DNA of 63,836 nucleotides from Magnetococcales bacterium. Its GTDB lineage: Bacteria > Pseudomonadota > Magnetococcia > Magnetococcales > UBA8363. Shown one piece after another: positions 45,579 through 53,572 of this stretch. Made by a program: the position numbers and the translations under genes. The stretch spans positions 1 through 63,836 of the forward strand of contig JADGCV010000027.1 in NCBI GenBank assembly GCA_015228815.1, read 5' to 3'. Below the pieces are notes generated by a model. That model was not told where the DNA came from. It saw only the letters and a program-made list of their open reading frames with translations, and did no database searches. Numbering within the stretch: position 1 is the stretch's first letter; every line of letters starts with the position of its first letter.

Positions 45579-46790
45579 ATGAAAGACCTTCTTTTTCTCT
45601 GTCATCGAATTCCCTACCCTCCCAACAAGGGAGACAAGGTGCGTTCCTACCATCTGTTGCGCTTTCTGGAACGCCATTACCGCGTTCATCTCGGGGCGTT
45701 CATCGACGATCCGACCGATCGGGACCATGGGTCAACCGTGAAGGAATGGTGTGGCGGAGAAACCTTTTGGGCGACGTTGCGCCCGAGGATGCAAAAAATG
45801 CGCGCCCTTCGTGCCCTCGGCGGAAACGATGCCCTGACCTTTCATTACTATGCCCACACGGGGATGGAACGCTGGGTCGATGACATGATGCAGCGCTACC
45901 AGATTCCCCGAATCCTGGTCTATTCCGCCGCCCCCAGCCGTTTTGTCCTCAAGAATTGGCCACACCGCCCCAGACGCATCATCGATCTGGTCGATGTCGA
46001 TTCGGAAAAATGGCGGCAGTATGCGCAAAACAGCCGCGGGCCGATGCAGCTGCTGTATTCCCGCGAGGCGCGAACCCTGCTCGAAGCGGAACAAACCATC
46101 GCCCGAACCTTCGATGCCACCCTGTTCGTCAGCCAGGCGGAAGCGGAACTCTTCACCCATCTGACGCCCGAATCCTCCGAACGAATCAACTTCTGGGAAA
46201 ACGGAGTGGACAGCGATTATTTCGATCCGCTCCTTCCCAGTCCCAATCCCTATGGCCCCGGAGAAACGCTCGTCTTCACCGGCGCCATGGACTATCCCCC
46301 CAACGTCCAGGCGGTCCTGTGGTTCGCCGAGCGGGTGTTTGGCATGATCCGCCAGAAGGCGCCGACCACCCGGTTCGCCATCGTCGGTGCCCGTCCCACC
46401 CGGGCGGTGCAAAAACTTGGCCGTCGGGCGGGAATCGAAGTCATCGGCGCCGTCCCCGACATCCGTCCCTACCTTGCCCATGCCCGAATCGCCGTTGCCC
46501 CTCTGCTCATCGCCCGCGGGGTGCAGAACAAGGTCCTGGAAGCGATGGCCATGGCCAAACCGGTCATCGCCACCCCCCAGGCCATGGAGGGGATCCGTCA
46601 TCATTCCCCCCTGCACCATTGGGTCACCGACATTCCGGAACTCTTTGCCCATTATGCCCTCAAACTGCTCGACCCCGTCGAAGGAACCCCCAGGGTTGCC
46701 GAATACGGCCAGATGGGACGACAGTTCGTGCGCACCTTCTACCACTGGGACACCAATCTGCAAAAAGTGCTCACCATTCTGGAAGGGTAA
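45579..46790 (+). CDS. Glycosyltransferase of the PEP-CTERM/EpsH1-associated type (TIGR03087-like)
   Basis: The 403-residue GT-B protein begins MKDLLFLCHRIPYPPNKGDK and has WENGVDSDYFDP, FTGAMDYPPNVQAVLWFAE, and VAPLLIARGVQNKVLEAMAM, typical of sugar transferases linked to exosortase A systems. It is followed three bases later by a second such enzyme. They probably build the exopolysaccharide that accompanies sorted surface proteins. No exosortase gene is in the window. The ATG at 45579 fits the family, though the Shine-Dalgarno site is weak. Confidence 0.85.
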   Translation: MKDLLFLCHRIPYPPNKGDKVRSYHLLRFLERHYRVHLGAFIDDPTDRDHGSTVKEWCGGETFWATLRPRMQKMRALRALGGNDALTFHYYAHTGMERWVDDMMQRYQIPRILVYSAAPSRFVLKNWPHRPRRIIDLVDVDSEKWRQYAQNSRGPMQLLYSREARTLLEAEQTIARTFDATLFVSQAEAELFTHLTPESSERINFWENGVDSDYFDPLLPSPNPYGPGETLVFTGAMDYPPNVQAVLWFAERVFGMIRQKAPTTRFAIVGARPTRAVQKLGRRAGIEVIGAVPDIRPYLAHARIAVAPLLIARGVQNKVLEAMAMAKPVIATPQAMEGIRHHSPLHHWVTDIPELFAHYALKLLDPVEGTPRVAEYGQMGRQFVRTFYHWDTNLQKVLTILEG

Positions 46791-46793
46791 TCC

Positions 46794-47930
46794 ATGCGGA
46801 TCGTTCATCTGCTCCATCGCCTGGATGTCGGGGGACTGGAAACGGTCGTGGTCAACCTGATCGACCGTCTTCCACGCGACCGGTTCGAACATCACGTCGT
46901 CGCCCTGACCCGATGCACCTCCTTCAAGAACAGAATCGACAACCCCCAGGTCCGGTTTTACGAGCTGAACAAGAAAGAGGGCAAGGACTGGATCGTCTGG
47001 TTCAATCTTTGGAAACTGTTGCGCCGCATCCAACCTGATCTGGTCCATACCTTCAACATTGGCGCCATCGAAGGGGTCATTCCCGCCTGGTTCGCCGGAC
47101 GTCCCGTCACCATCCATGCCGAACACGGTCGCGACAGCAGCGATCCCGATGGAGAAAACAAAAAATATATTTTCCTGCGCCGCTTCCTTCATCCGTGGAT
47201 CGACCGTTTCGTCGCCGTCTCCCGCGACCTCGACACCTGGTTGACCAACCGGGTCGGAATTCCCGCAGCCAAGGTGCGACGTATCGAAAACGGCATCGAT
47301 ACCTCCCTTCATCACCCCGGTCCCCGGACCTCCCTGCCCCTCGATCTTCCCCCACTCCCCGCCGGGAACCGATACGTCATCGGCAGCGTCGGTCGGTTGT
47401 GGCCCATCAAGGACCAGGCCACTCTGGTCCGTGCCATGGCCCGGCTCGGCCAACACGACCGTTCCCTGTTCGAGCGCTGTCACCTGGTCCTCATCGGCGA
47501 CGGTCCCAACCGCGGGGAACTCGAACGGTTGGCCCGGGAAACAGGCATCGCCGACAGGATGTGGATCACCGGCTGGCGCGACGACGTGCCACGCCTTTTG
47601 CACTGCCTGGACCTTTTCGTCCTCCCCTCCCTGGCCGAGGGGACCCCTCTGACTCTGCTGGAGGCGATGGCCTGCCAAAAACCGGTCATCGCCACCCGTG
47701 TCGGCGGCGTCGCCGATCTTCTTCAGGATGGCCTGAACGGAACCCTCGTCCCCCCCGCCGACCCCGAGGCGCTGTCCCTGGCGATTCGACGACACTTGGA
47801 CCATCCCGCCTGGTCCCAAACCCTGGCCAATAAGGGCAGGATCCGGGTCCAACGACACCACGCACTCGATGCCATGGTCGAAAGCTATCGAATCTTGTTC
47901 CAGAATTCCTTGTTACAAAAGAGACGGTAA
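46794..47930 (+). CDS. Glycosyltransferase of the PEP-CTERM/EpsH1-associated type (TIGR03088-like)
   Basis: The 378-residue family 4 protein begins MRIVHLLHRLDVGGLETVVV. It has HAEHGRDSSDPDGENKKY, IENGIDTSLHHPGP, SVGRLWPIKDQATLVRAMA and the EX7E motif in SLAEGTPLTLLEAMACQKPV. TIGR03088-type enzymes are usually paired with TIGR03087-type enzymes in exosortase loci. It lies 183 bases before the Tat-exported protein gene and on the same strand. Confidence 0.88.
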   Translation: MRIVHLLHRLDVGGLETVVVNLIDRLPRDRFEHHVVALTRCTSFKNRIDNPQVRFYELNKKEGKDWIVWFNLWKLLRRIQPDLVHTFNIGAIEGVIPAWFAGRPVTIHAEHGRDSSDPDGENKKYIFLRRFLHPWIDRFVAVSRDLDTWLTNRVGIPAAKVRRIENGIDTSLHHPGPRTSLPLDLPPLPAGNRYVIGSVGRLWPIKDQATLVRAMARLGQHDRSLFERCHLVLIGDGPNRGELERLARETGIADRMWITGWRDDVPRLLHCLDLFVLPSLAEGTPLTLLEAMACQKPVIATRVGGVADLLQDGLNGTLVPPADPEALSLAIRRHLDHPAWSQTLANKGRIRVQRHHALDAMVESYRILFQNSLLQKRR

Positions 47931-48113
47931 TTTACAAATCTCCTTTTGATTTTTTTCCGCGCACGGGGTATCCTGCGCATGAATGGTGTATTCGTGCCAG
48001 AGTCGTGTCCATGTTCCAACCAGAGAGGACAGATTCCGGCGGCACGACGCCGGCATGCCAAACATCACAAAGAAATCGACACGATTTCGACAAGATTTCG
48101 AGGATCCAAATCC

Positions 48114-48632
48114 ATGGCTGAAGGGCGCCACGATTCCAACGAATTGGATGATTCCAACTCCGAAGCGTTCCGGTCCGATGGTCTGTCTTGCGCGCAAACC
48201 CCAGACGCCGAAGCCGCCGAAGCCGCCGAAGCCCGATTGGCGCGGCGGCGTCTTCTTCTCAAGGGGCTTGCCGCCGGCGTCCCCGCCATCGTCACCCTGC
48301 AAAGCGGCGCCGCCCTGGCCGCGCAAAGCACCAGTTCCAACTGCATCAGCAATGGTGGCGGCGCTTCGTTCAATGAGGCCCGATGCAAAACAGCCACCGC
48401 CGCGGGGACCAACAATTGGAAGCACGTCATCGATACCGACACCTCCACATGGGGAGTCGGTGGAGGTCCCTGCCCGACAACAACCCATTACGGAGCAGTT
48501 TTCGTTGACAATCTGGGCAATATCGCCACGGGAGGGTCCTTTGGCGGCAATGGTACCGGCGCCGCCAATCCCACGACCCCCGCCAGCGGCTATTACGCCG
48601 TCCGTCAATCCTGTTGGACCTCTTTTCACTGA
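48114..48632 (+). CDS. Tat-exported, cysteine-containing small protein; possible substrate of the kinase/PqqD module
   Basis: The 172-residue protein has an unusual 45-residue acidic, alanine/glutamate-rich N-terminus. A twin-arginine signal follows (RRRLLLKGLAAGVPAIVTLQ) and then an AxA-type site in GAALAAQS. The mature ~95 residues are glycine-, threonine- and asparagine-rich, with four cysteines (NCIS, RCKT, PCPT, SCWT) and end in SCWTSFH. I know no family for it. It is 26 bases upstream of a PqqD-like gene and HprK-like kinase, so it could be the protein that they bind and modify. Start supported by AGGA eleven bases upstream. Confidence 0.65.
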   Translation: MAEGRHDSNELDDSNSEAFRSDGLSCAQTPDAEAAEAAEARLARRRLLLKGLAAGVPAIVTLQSGAALAAQSTSSNCISNGGGASFNEARCKTATAAGTNNWKHVIDTDTSTWGVGGGPCPTTTHYGAVFVDNLGNIATGGSFGGNGTGAANPTTPASGYYAVRQSCWTSFH

Positions 48633-48658
48633 TCACGTCGTTTTATCTTCGGGATTCC

Positions 48659-48976
48659 ATGTCCTCCGCCCCTTTCCCCCTGAAAAACGCGGCCATTCCA
48701 GTGCCACGGCGGTGGGTCGGCGGGGATGCCTCCACCTGGATTCACGCCCGTTTCGGCGCGGATCATCTGCTGTTCGATCGCCGGTCGGGAGCGACGCACC
48801 GGGTCAATGACCTTGTGATCGACATCCTTCACGCCCTGGCCCGGGAACCCGGCGACGCCCTCGAACTGGCCCGACGGTTACAGTTGGATCCGGAAGAAAA
48901 AACGGTGCTCGGAGATCTGGAGCGAATCATCGAGGATCTGGATCGACTGGGACTGCTCGCGCCGGTGGAACGGTGA
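48659..48976 (+). CDS. PqqD-family peptide chaperone (HPr-rel-A system type)
   Basis: The 105-residue protein has the PqqD winged-helix fold: HLLFDRRSGATHRVNDLVID, ILHALAREPGDALELARRL and LERIIEDLDRLGLL. PqqD-like domains (RiPP recognition elements) bind leader peptides and present them to a modifying enzyme. Its GTGA overlap with the HprK-like gene means the two are made together. The usual name is the HPr-rel-A system PqqD chaperone; I base this on order and sequence form. Confidence 0.75.
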   Translation: MSSAPFPLKNAAIPVPRRWVGGDASTWIHARFGADHLLFDRRSGATHRVNDLVIDILHALAREPGDALELARRLQLDPEEKTVLGDLERIIEDLDRLGLLAPVER

Positions 48977-49923
48977 AGATTCAGCATCTGTCATCCGAGG
49001 CACTTGAACATCATCTCGGATCAACGGGCTTGCGCTGGATGATTGGACCGTTTCTGATTCATCTTCGCAGTCGCGTCCCCCGGTTTTCCGAGTTTCTTTT
49101 GCAGTTTTATGGCGACAATCAGGCAACCTTCCCCCCCTGGGATGAGATTGCCGATTTTCACCTGACCCTGCAACCTTCCCGGGGATGGCGCCGCTTCATT
49201 CGTCCCAAGGTCCATTTCCGGTTGGATGGCAACTCGTTTTTTGCCCCCTTTCCCCGCGACCATGCCCCCCCCTTGTTCGAATGGGGCCTCAACATGGCCA
49301 TCGCCGCCCGCGTCAATCATCTTCTGCTGCTGCATGCCGCGGTTGTGGAACGGGACGGCCTGGCCCTGGTGTTGCCGGGGACGCCCGGATCGGGAAAGAG
49401 CACCCTGTGCGCCGCTCTGACGCTGCGCGGTTTCCGCCTTCTGTCGGATGAGTTCGGCCTGTATTGTCCCAAACGCCGTGCATTCCTGCCCCATCCACGT
49501 CCCATCGGCCTGAAGAACGAATCGATCGAGGTCATCCGCGACTTCGCCCCCGAGGCGATCCTCGGCCAGGAATATCCCAATACCCGAAAAGGGACGGTCT
49601 GTTATCTGCAACCACCCCGCCAAAGCATCGTTCAAGCCGATCACCCGGCCCCCCCTTCCCGGATCATCTTTCCCATCTTCAATGAACACAGCCCGACCAC
49701 TCTGGAGCGGGTCGATCCCGCCGAAGGATTCTTGCGTCTGGCCGCCAATGCCTTCAACTATGAAACCATGGGCGCCACCGGCTTCGAAGGGATCACCGAT
49801 CTTGTCCGCCGCTCCAGGATGATGCAACTGCGTTTCGGCAGCCTGGATGAAGCGGTCGCCGCCGTGGAAGCGTGGACACACCAGGAATTCTCCGGAAGCG
49901 GCCCCGGAGTCGTGTCGGCATGA
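48973..49923 (+). CDS. HprK-related kinase A
   Basis: The 316-residue protein has a variable N-terminal domain, then a P-loop (VLPGTPGSGKSTLCAALTLR, about residues 135-155), LLSDEFGLYCP with the acidic catalytic region, and GLKNESIEVIRDFAPEAI. This matches the kinase core of HPr kinase/phosphorylase relatives, which phosphorylate serine on proteins or peptides. Similar HprK-like kinases act on lasso-peptide precursors. The start GTG overlaps the PqqD gene, and the next gene starts within its last codon. Confidence 0.83.
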   Translation: MKIQHLSSEALEHHLGSTGLRWMIGPFLIHLRSRVPRFSEFLLQFYGDNQATFPPWDEIADFHLTLQPSRGWRRFIRPKVHFRLDGNSFFAPFPRDHAPPLFEWGLNMAIAARVNHLLLLHAAVVERDGLALVLPGTPGSGKSTLCAALTLRGFRLLSDEFGLYCPKRRAFLPHPRPIGLKNESIEVIRDFAPEAILGQEYPNTRKGTVCYLQPPRQSIVQADHPAPPSRIIFPIFNEHSPTTLERVDPAEGFLRLAANAFNYETMGATGFEGITDLVRRSRMMQLRFGSLDEAVAAVEAWTHQEFSGSGPGVVSA

Positions 49924-51650
49924 GACTGCCGTCGTTCACGCACGAATCGGCCATCTCCTCGATGCGTTCCTTCGTCCGGGGATGGAACACGGTGTCCCTT
50001 CTGGTCTTGGGCATGTTTCTCCGGGTCTTTCCCCACAACGGTCGGGCGTGGGGACAACGAGGGCGCCTGCTGGTGGCCAACGGACGTTTCGGAGAAGCCC
50101 TCCCGTGCCTGCATCAAGCCCTGAAACAGGGACACCAAACCGCACGGATCCATGCCGACCTTGCCCGAAGCTATCGTCATTCGCGACGATGGACCGCCGC
50201 GGAACGATCCTTGCGGCACGCCCTGGAACTGGAACCGCGACACGCGGAATTGTGGCTGGAACTGGGATCGCTTTACATGGGGCGCCAGCGCCATGGCGCG
50301 GCAGTCCATGCCTTCGAACAGGCAATTCACTGCCAACCCGACCATCCGACCCCCCTCTTTCACCTGGCCAGGCTCCACCTTTCCGTGGAACATGTCGATG
50401 CCCAGGCCTGCGAAAAACTTTGCCGCAAGGCCCTGACCCTCGACCCCGATCATGAGGGCTGCCTGTCCCTTCTGGCCAAATCACTCGACATTCTGGGAAG
50501 ACTGGACGAATCCACCGCGATTCATACCCATATCCTGAAGAAAAACCCGAACGATCCCACATCCCTGGAAACCCTGTCCGCCCTGGGACGACTCCCCGGG
50601 GAAACCTTCGGTACGGCGCCCTCCCCGAACACCCTGGTCGAACCATCGCCCTCTGGCCCCCACGTCCATCCCCAGGAACGCGCCATCACCTATTTTTCCC
50701 GGGCCAAGGTGTTCATGAAGCAGGGCCATCACACGGAAGCCTTCTCCCAGTTTCGTGCCGGAAACGCCCTGGTCCGCCAGGGCATCGTTTACGACATTCA
50801 TCAGGATGCGCTGTTTTTTCAACGCATCCAGGCAGTGTTCGATCACGATTTTTTCGCCGTGCGTCGCGGCTGGGGTCATTCATCGGCGAAGCCGGTCTTC
50901 ATCGTCGGGATGCCCCGTTCCGGAACGACCCTGGTCGAACAGATTCTTGCGGCCCACCCCTCCTGTCATGGTGGCGGCGAACGGACCGACCTCATGGAAT
51001 GCGCCCAATCGCTTGGGGTGCTTTCACGTCATCATCAACCGTTTCCCGAGGCGGTCCGGGAACTGACCCCGGAAGAGGCGGACCTCCTCGGAGCAAGTTT
51101 TGTCATGGGGTTGACCCTGGCCGGCGGCGACGCCTTGCGCGTCACCGAAAAACTGCCGCACAATTTTCTTTATCTGGGACTGATTCGCCTGCTTCTCCCC
51201 CAGGCGCGGATCATTCATTGCCGCCGCCATCCGATGGATACCTGCCTGAGTTGTTACCAGCAGATGTTCGCAAGCCTCCACCCCTACGCCTATGATCTGA
51301 CGGAACTGGGTCGTTATTACCGCATGCATCACCATTTGATGGTACATTGGCATCGAACCATTCCGGAAAACCTTCTGGAAATCCACTATGAGGACATCGT
51401 CGCCCATCCGAAGGAATCGATCAGTCGGATTCTCGAACATTGTGGACTCCCCTGGGAGGATCGATGCCTTGAGTTTCACAAGGTTTCCCGTCCGGTCGAT
51501 ACCGCCAGCCTCATCGAGGTGCGGCAACCGCTCTATCGAACCTCGGTGGCGCGCTGGCGTCGGTTCGAAGACGAACTGCACCCCCTGCGCACAGCCCTTG
51601 GAGACCTTCTCGACGAGGCGGGCAATCTCTCGAAACGACCAGAACCGTAG
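49920..51650 (+). CDS. TPR-sulfotransferase fusion protein
   Basis: The 576-residue protein has an N-terminal hydrophobic segment and TPR repeats (about 45-290), such as ALPCLHQALKQGHQTARIHA and AAVHAFEQAIHCQPDHPTPL. The sulfotransferase domain has the PAPS 5'-phosphate loop KPVFIVGMPRSGTTLVEQIL (about 323-342), the conserved helix KLPHNFLYLGLIRLLLPQA and the 3'-phosphate site RRHPMDTCLSCYQ. It is ATGA-coupled to the kinase gene. Fused TPR-sulfotransferases can sulfate proteins, so it may act on the same target as the kinase. This remains inference. Confidence 0.85.
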   Translation: MRLPSFTHESAISSMRSFVRGWNTVSLLVLGMFLRVFPHNGRAWGQRGRLLVANGRFGEALPCLHQALKQGHQTARIHADLARSYRHSRRWTAAERSLRHALELEPRHAELWLELGSLYMGRQRHGAAVHAFEQAIHCQPDHPTPLFHLARLHLSVEHVDAQACEKLCRKALTLDPDHEGCLSLLAKSLDILGRLDESTAIHTHILKKNPNDPTSLETLSALGRLPGETFGTAPSPNTLVEPSPSGPHVHPQERAITYFSRAKVFMKQGHHTEAFSQFRAGNALVRQGIVYDIHQDALFFQRIQAVFDHDFFAVRRGWGHSSAKPVFIVGMPRSGTTLVEQILAAHPSCHGGGERTDLMECAQSLGVLSRHHQPFPEAVRELTPEEADLLGASFVMGLTLAGGDALRVTEKLPHNFLYLGLIRLLLPQARIIHCRRHPMDTCLSCYQQMFASLHPYAYDLTELGRYYRMHHHLMVHWHRTIPENLLEIHYEDIVAHPKESISRILEHCGLPWEDRCLEFHKVSRPVDTASLIEVRQPLYRTSVARWRRFEDELHPLRTALGDLLDEAGNLSKRPEP

Positions 51651-51776
51651 AAAAGGCAGTCAGCGTTTCTTGTTGGTGTCAAGAAATTTCAAATGCGATT
51701 GCCCTGCGTCCAGGAACGTTCCACTGTCAGGATGATTTCCGATGTGGTATGCTTCTGCGGAATAGGAGAAAGAGAT

Positions 51777-52049
51777 ATGACAACGATTACGTTCGACACC
51801 CTGGAATTTGCCGAAGAATTGAAAGCCGCCGGTTTTACCGAAGAACAGGCGAAGGCGCAGGCTCGCGCACTTTCGAAAGCCCTGGAATCCAAGGGGCTGG
51901 CGACGAAGGCCGATCTGAAAGAACTCGATCTTACTTTTAAAGGAGAACTCGAAAAAATTAATGGTGAACTCAAACTCATCAAGTGGATGCTGGCGCTTGT
52001 TGTTGTCGTGACCGTCATTCCCGCTTTGAAGTCGCTATTCATTCCCTGA
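51777..52049 (+). CDS. DUF1640-like coiled-coil membrane protein
   Basis: The 90-residue protein begins MTTITFDTLEFAEELKAAGF and has TEEQAKAQARALSKALESKG, a short coiled coil, and one C-terminal transmembrane helix (KWMLALVVVVTVIPALKSLF). It fits the DUF1640/CCDC90-like family of small tail-anchored proteins with unknown function. AGGAG lies ahead of the ATG at 51777; the frame's extension upstream to 51693 looks non-coding. Confidence 0.75.
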   Translation: MTTITFDTLEFAEELKAAGFTEEQAKAQARALSKALESKGLATKADLKELDLTFKGELEKINGELKLIKWMLALVVVVTVIPALKSLFIP

Positions 52050-52184
52050 AGCCTGATGATCACCCAGGGAAGAGGATCCGTCCAATGGGTCGAAGTCTCG
52101 TCGTCGAATGGCGTGTTTGTTATTGGGGTGGTTCATGCACGAAAGTACGTCATGGAGGTTACCAAAAGGCATGGAACAAGGATT

Positions 52185-52272
52185 TGGCGGATGGGGAGGG
52201 ATTTGAACCCCCGGTGCCTTGCGACACGGCGGTTTTCAAGACCGCTGCTTTAAACCACTCAGCCACTCTTCA
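52185..52272 (-). tRNA. tRNA-Ser(UGA) with mismatched acceptor stem
   Basis: The D arm, the anticodon stem (GCGGT/ACCGC) with loop CTTGAAA, the variable arm, the T arm (GGGGGTTCAAATCCCTC) and an encoded CCA are all present, giving anticodon UGA. The 3' acceptor strand is CCCATCC, but the 5' strand reads TGAAGAG, leaving only four of seven pairs where GGATGGG would be expected. The gene may be inactive or may have lost its 5' end in an insertion. A normal tRNA-Ser(UGA) is at 52941. Confidence 0.75.
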
Positions 52273-52320
52273 GCGCATTTAATATGATGAAAGGCAACCG
52301 TTCATCCCCCCCTTGACAAG

Positions 52321-52394
52321 CGTCATCCTAAGCGAAAGCGGGGATCCAGGGAGACCCCGCAAATCCTGGATTCCCTCTGTAGCAGGGAATGACG
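52321..52394. repeat. Inverted-repeat element of the CGTCAT...ATGACG type
   Basis: CGTCAT and ATGACG bound a 74-base stretch containing GGATCCAGG and CCTGGATTCC as inner arms. Elements of this type are widespread small dispersed repeats. This one borders the 3' end of a truncated ATPase gene. Confidence 0.6.
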
Positions 52395-52406
52395 GGGTCT
52401 GAACGG

Positions 52407-52688
52407 TTACGCCGGTATTGGCAGGCGATCCGAGAAATCAAGCCATAATTCAACTTCAATCGTGCCGCCCCGACGCATCCAGGTAAGGTCATTAAAATCT
52501 GCACTATGGCGAGACTCAACGGCTATAGCGGGGCTTTTCGCAAGGCAATCACGCACAAAGTCGATGGCATCCAGAAATGTTGTTTTTCCAACGCCATTTG
52601 GCCCGACCAGAACATGAAATCTTGATAGCGGGATATTTGTAACGGCACGAATACCTTTAAAATTTTTTATGGTAACACCAACGATCAT
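52407..52688 (-). pseudogene. Truncated AAA ATPase gene (N-terminal fragment)
   Basis: The 93-codon frame begins MIVGVTIKNFKGIRAVTNIP and has Walker A VLVGPNGVGKTTFLDAIDFV, then DLTWMRRGGTIEVELWLDF. It stops just after, 12 bases from an inverted-repeat element, so the Walker B half is missing. It resembles the N-terminus of AAA15/AAA21 ATPases that often have a defence role, and is presumably inactive. Confidence 0.7.
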
Positions 52689-52706
52689 GGTTGACCTTGT
52701 GCTGGT

Positions 52707-52907
52707 TCAGCGCAAATCCGATTGCGGCTCGACGATGACAATTTCATCACGGGTATTTTTGATTTGTGGATCGACACGGTTGAATGTGTCGTTGCGGGCT
52801 TCCTGATTGCTTTCGCTCTCTGGAAGGATTGCAAAATTGGCCTTGCTGCGTAAAAACCGTTTCAAGGCCCAGTCGAAAGTGATGAGGCGACGTTTGCTCA
52901 TGGTCAT
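52707..52907 (-). pseudogene. Internally deleted N-terminal fragment of an Rpn-family gene
   Basis: The 66-codon frame starts MSKRRLITFDWALKRFLRSK and ANFAILP, the opening of Rpn/PD-(D/E)XK proteins. It then jumps to ESESNQEARNDTFNRVDPQI and TRDEIVIVEPQ. Full-length family members have about 15 more residues between these segments and then a catalytic and C-terminal region, which are absent here. A C-terminal remnant of the family is at 16032. This fragment is inactive. Confidence 0.65.
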
Positions 52908-52940
52908 GCTCCGTCAGCCCCTGCAATACCATGCATACGA

Positions 52941-53030
52941 TGGCGGTGGGTCAGGGATTCGAACCCTGGAAGGACTTTCATCCTTGCTAGTTTTCAAGAC
53001 TAGTGCAATCAACCGCTCTGCCAACCCACC
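52941..53030 (-). tRNA. tRNA-Ser(UGA)
   Basis: The acceptor stem pairs fully (GGTGGGT with ACCCACC) and CCA is encoded. The D arm is TGGCAGAGCGGTTGA, the anticodon stem is CTAGT/ACTAG with loop CTTGAAA (anticodon UGA), the long variable arm GGATGAAAGTCC is class II, and the T arm is CAGGGTTCGAATCCCTG. All features of a working serine tRNA are present. It differs widely in sequence from the copy at 52185. Confidence 0.92.
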
Positions 53031-53120
53031 ATACCCTGCAACGCGCTGACACCGTCGCCAGAGGCACTTGGACAACTCATTATTTTTTCTGAAATTATTC
53101 TAATTTGTTTTTCCTGCCTG

Positions 53121-53160
53121 GACACAGGTTTTCAAGACCGATGTTTCAATGACCAACCGA
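53121..53160 (-). repeat. tRNA-Ser-like fragment (anticodon arm)
   Basis: GGTTTTCAAGACCG occurs here (53127-53140) and in the anticodon arm of the tRNA at 52231-52244, with GACAC just before it in both. D-arm-like sequence follows weakly. It looks like an integration-site remnant or the relic of a third tRNA-Ser gene. Confidence 0.5.
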
Positions 53161-53482
53161 TCCTCCGCCCATGATAGTAAATCACAGCCACTGGCGCAAT
53201 ACAACGGTCCGGGCATTTTCCGGTCACTCGATGGCATCGATCGAAATCTCCCCAACCCCTGCCGGTCAACGCGACCGGAACACGGAACCACTCCCGGGAA
53301 AAGGTGTCCAAACCGGTCATCGGCGCCGCGATCCCATCACCATGATGACACCATAAAGAAAAAAAATGATCATTTTTTCTTGCGCCCGGGGCATACGTGG
53401 CTTAGAACCAGTAACCTGCGGTGTATCGATACTCAACGGCGGACCGAAACCCCCTCGTCATCCCATTCCGGGATCATCGACG

Positions 53483-53512
53483 AAGCCCAGGGCCTGAAAG
53501 ATGGGCTTTTTT
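53483..53512 (+). terminator. Hairpin terminator upstream of the PFOR gene
   Basis: AAGCCCA and TGGGCTT flank a 12-base loop and run into six T in total, a good Rho-independent form on the plus strand. No plus-strand gene lies upstream in the preceding 1.4 kb, so it probably ends a leader or small RNA, or acts as an attenuator of the PFOR operon. Confidence 0.6.
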
Positions 53513-53572
53513 CGTTTCAGTCCGAGAAACTCCAAAGATAGAGCGTCTCTTATATAAAGATGGGGAAAGAAA

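Larger units (their letters stand above)
53031..53572. other. 542-bp region without a protein gene, upstream of the PFOR gene
   Basis: It contains the tRNA-Ser-like fragment (53121-53160), an AT-rich stretch (53355-53385), a possible promoter (TTGCGC near 53383 and TAGAAC 17 bases later) and the hairpin terminator at 53483-53512. A ~100-base leader or small RNA between that promoter and the terminator is possible. I compared it with signal recognition particle RNA and common riboswitch cores and found no match. Confidence 0.45.

Noticed and set aside
45732-47861. 709-codon minus-strand frame
   Set aside because: Antisense to two glycosyltransferase genes; composition is Gly/Asp-rich low complexity.
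48114-48632. PEP-CTERM sorting signal on the Tat-exported protein
   Set aside because: The C-terminus is SCWTSFH without a PEP motif, helix or basic tail, so it is not an exosortase substrate by this criterion.
53380-53512. Signal recognition particle RNA or a known riboswitch upstream of the PFOR gene
   Set aside because: The conserved core of SRP RNA and the riboswitch cores I could recall do not match.
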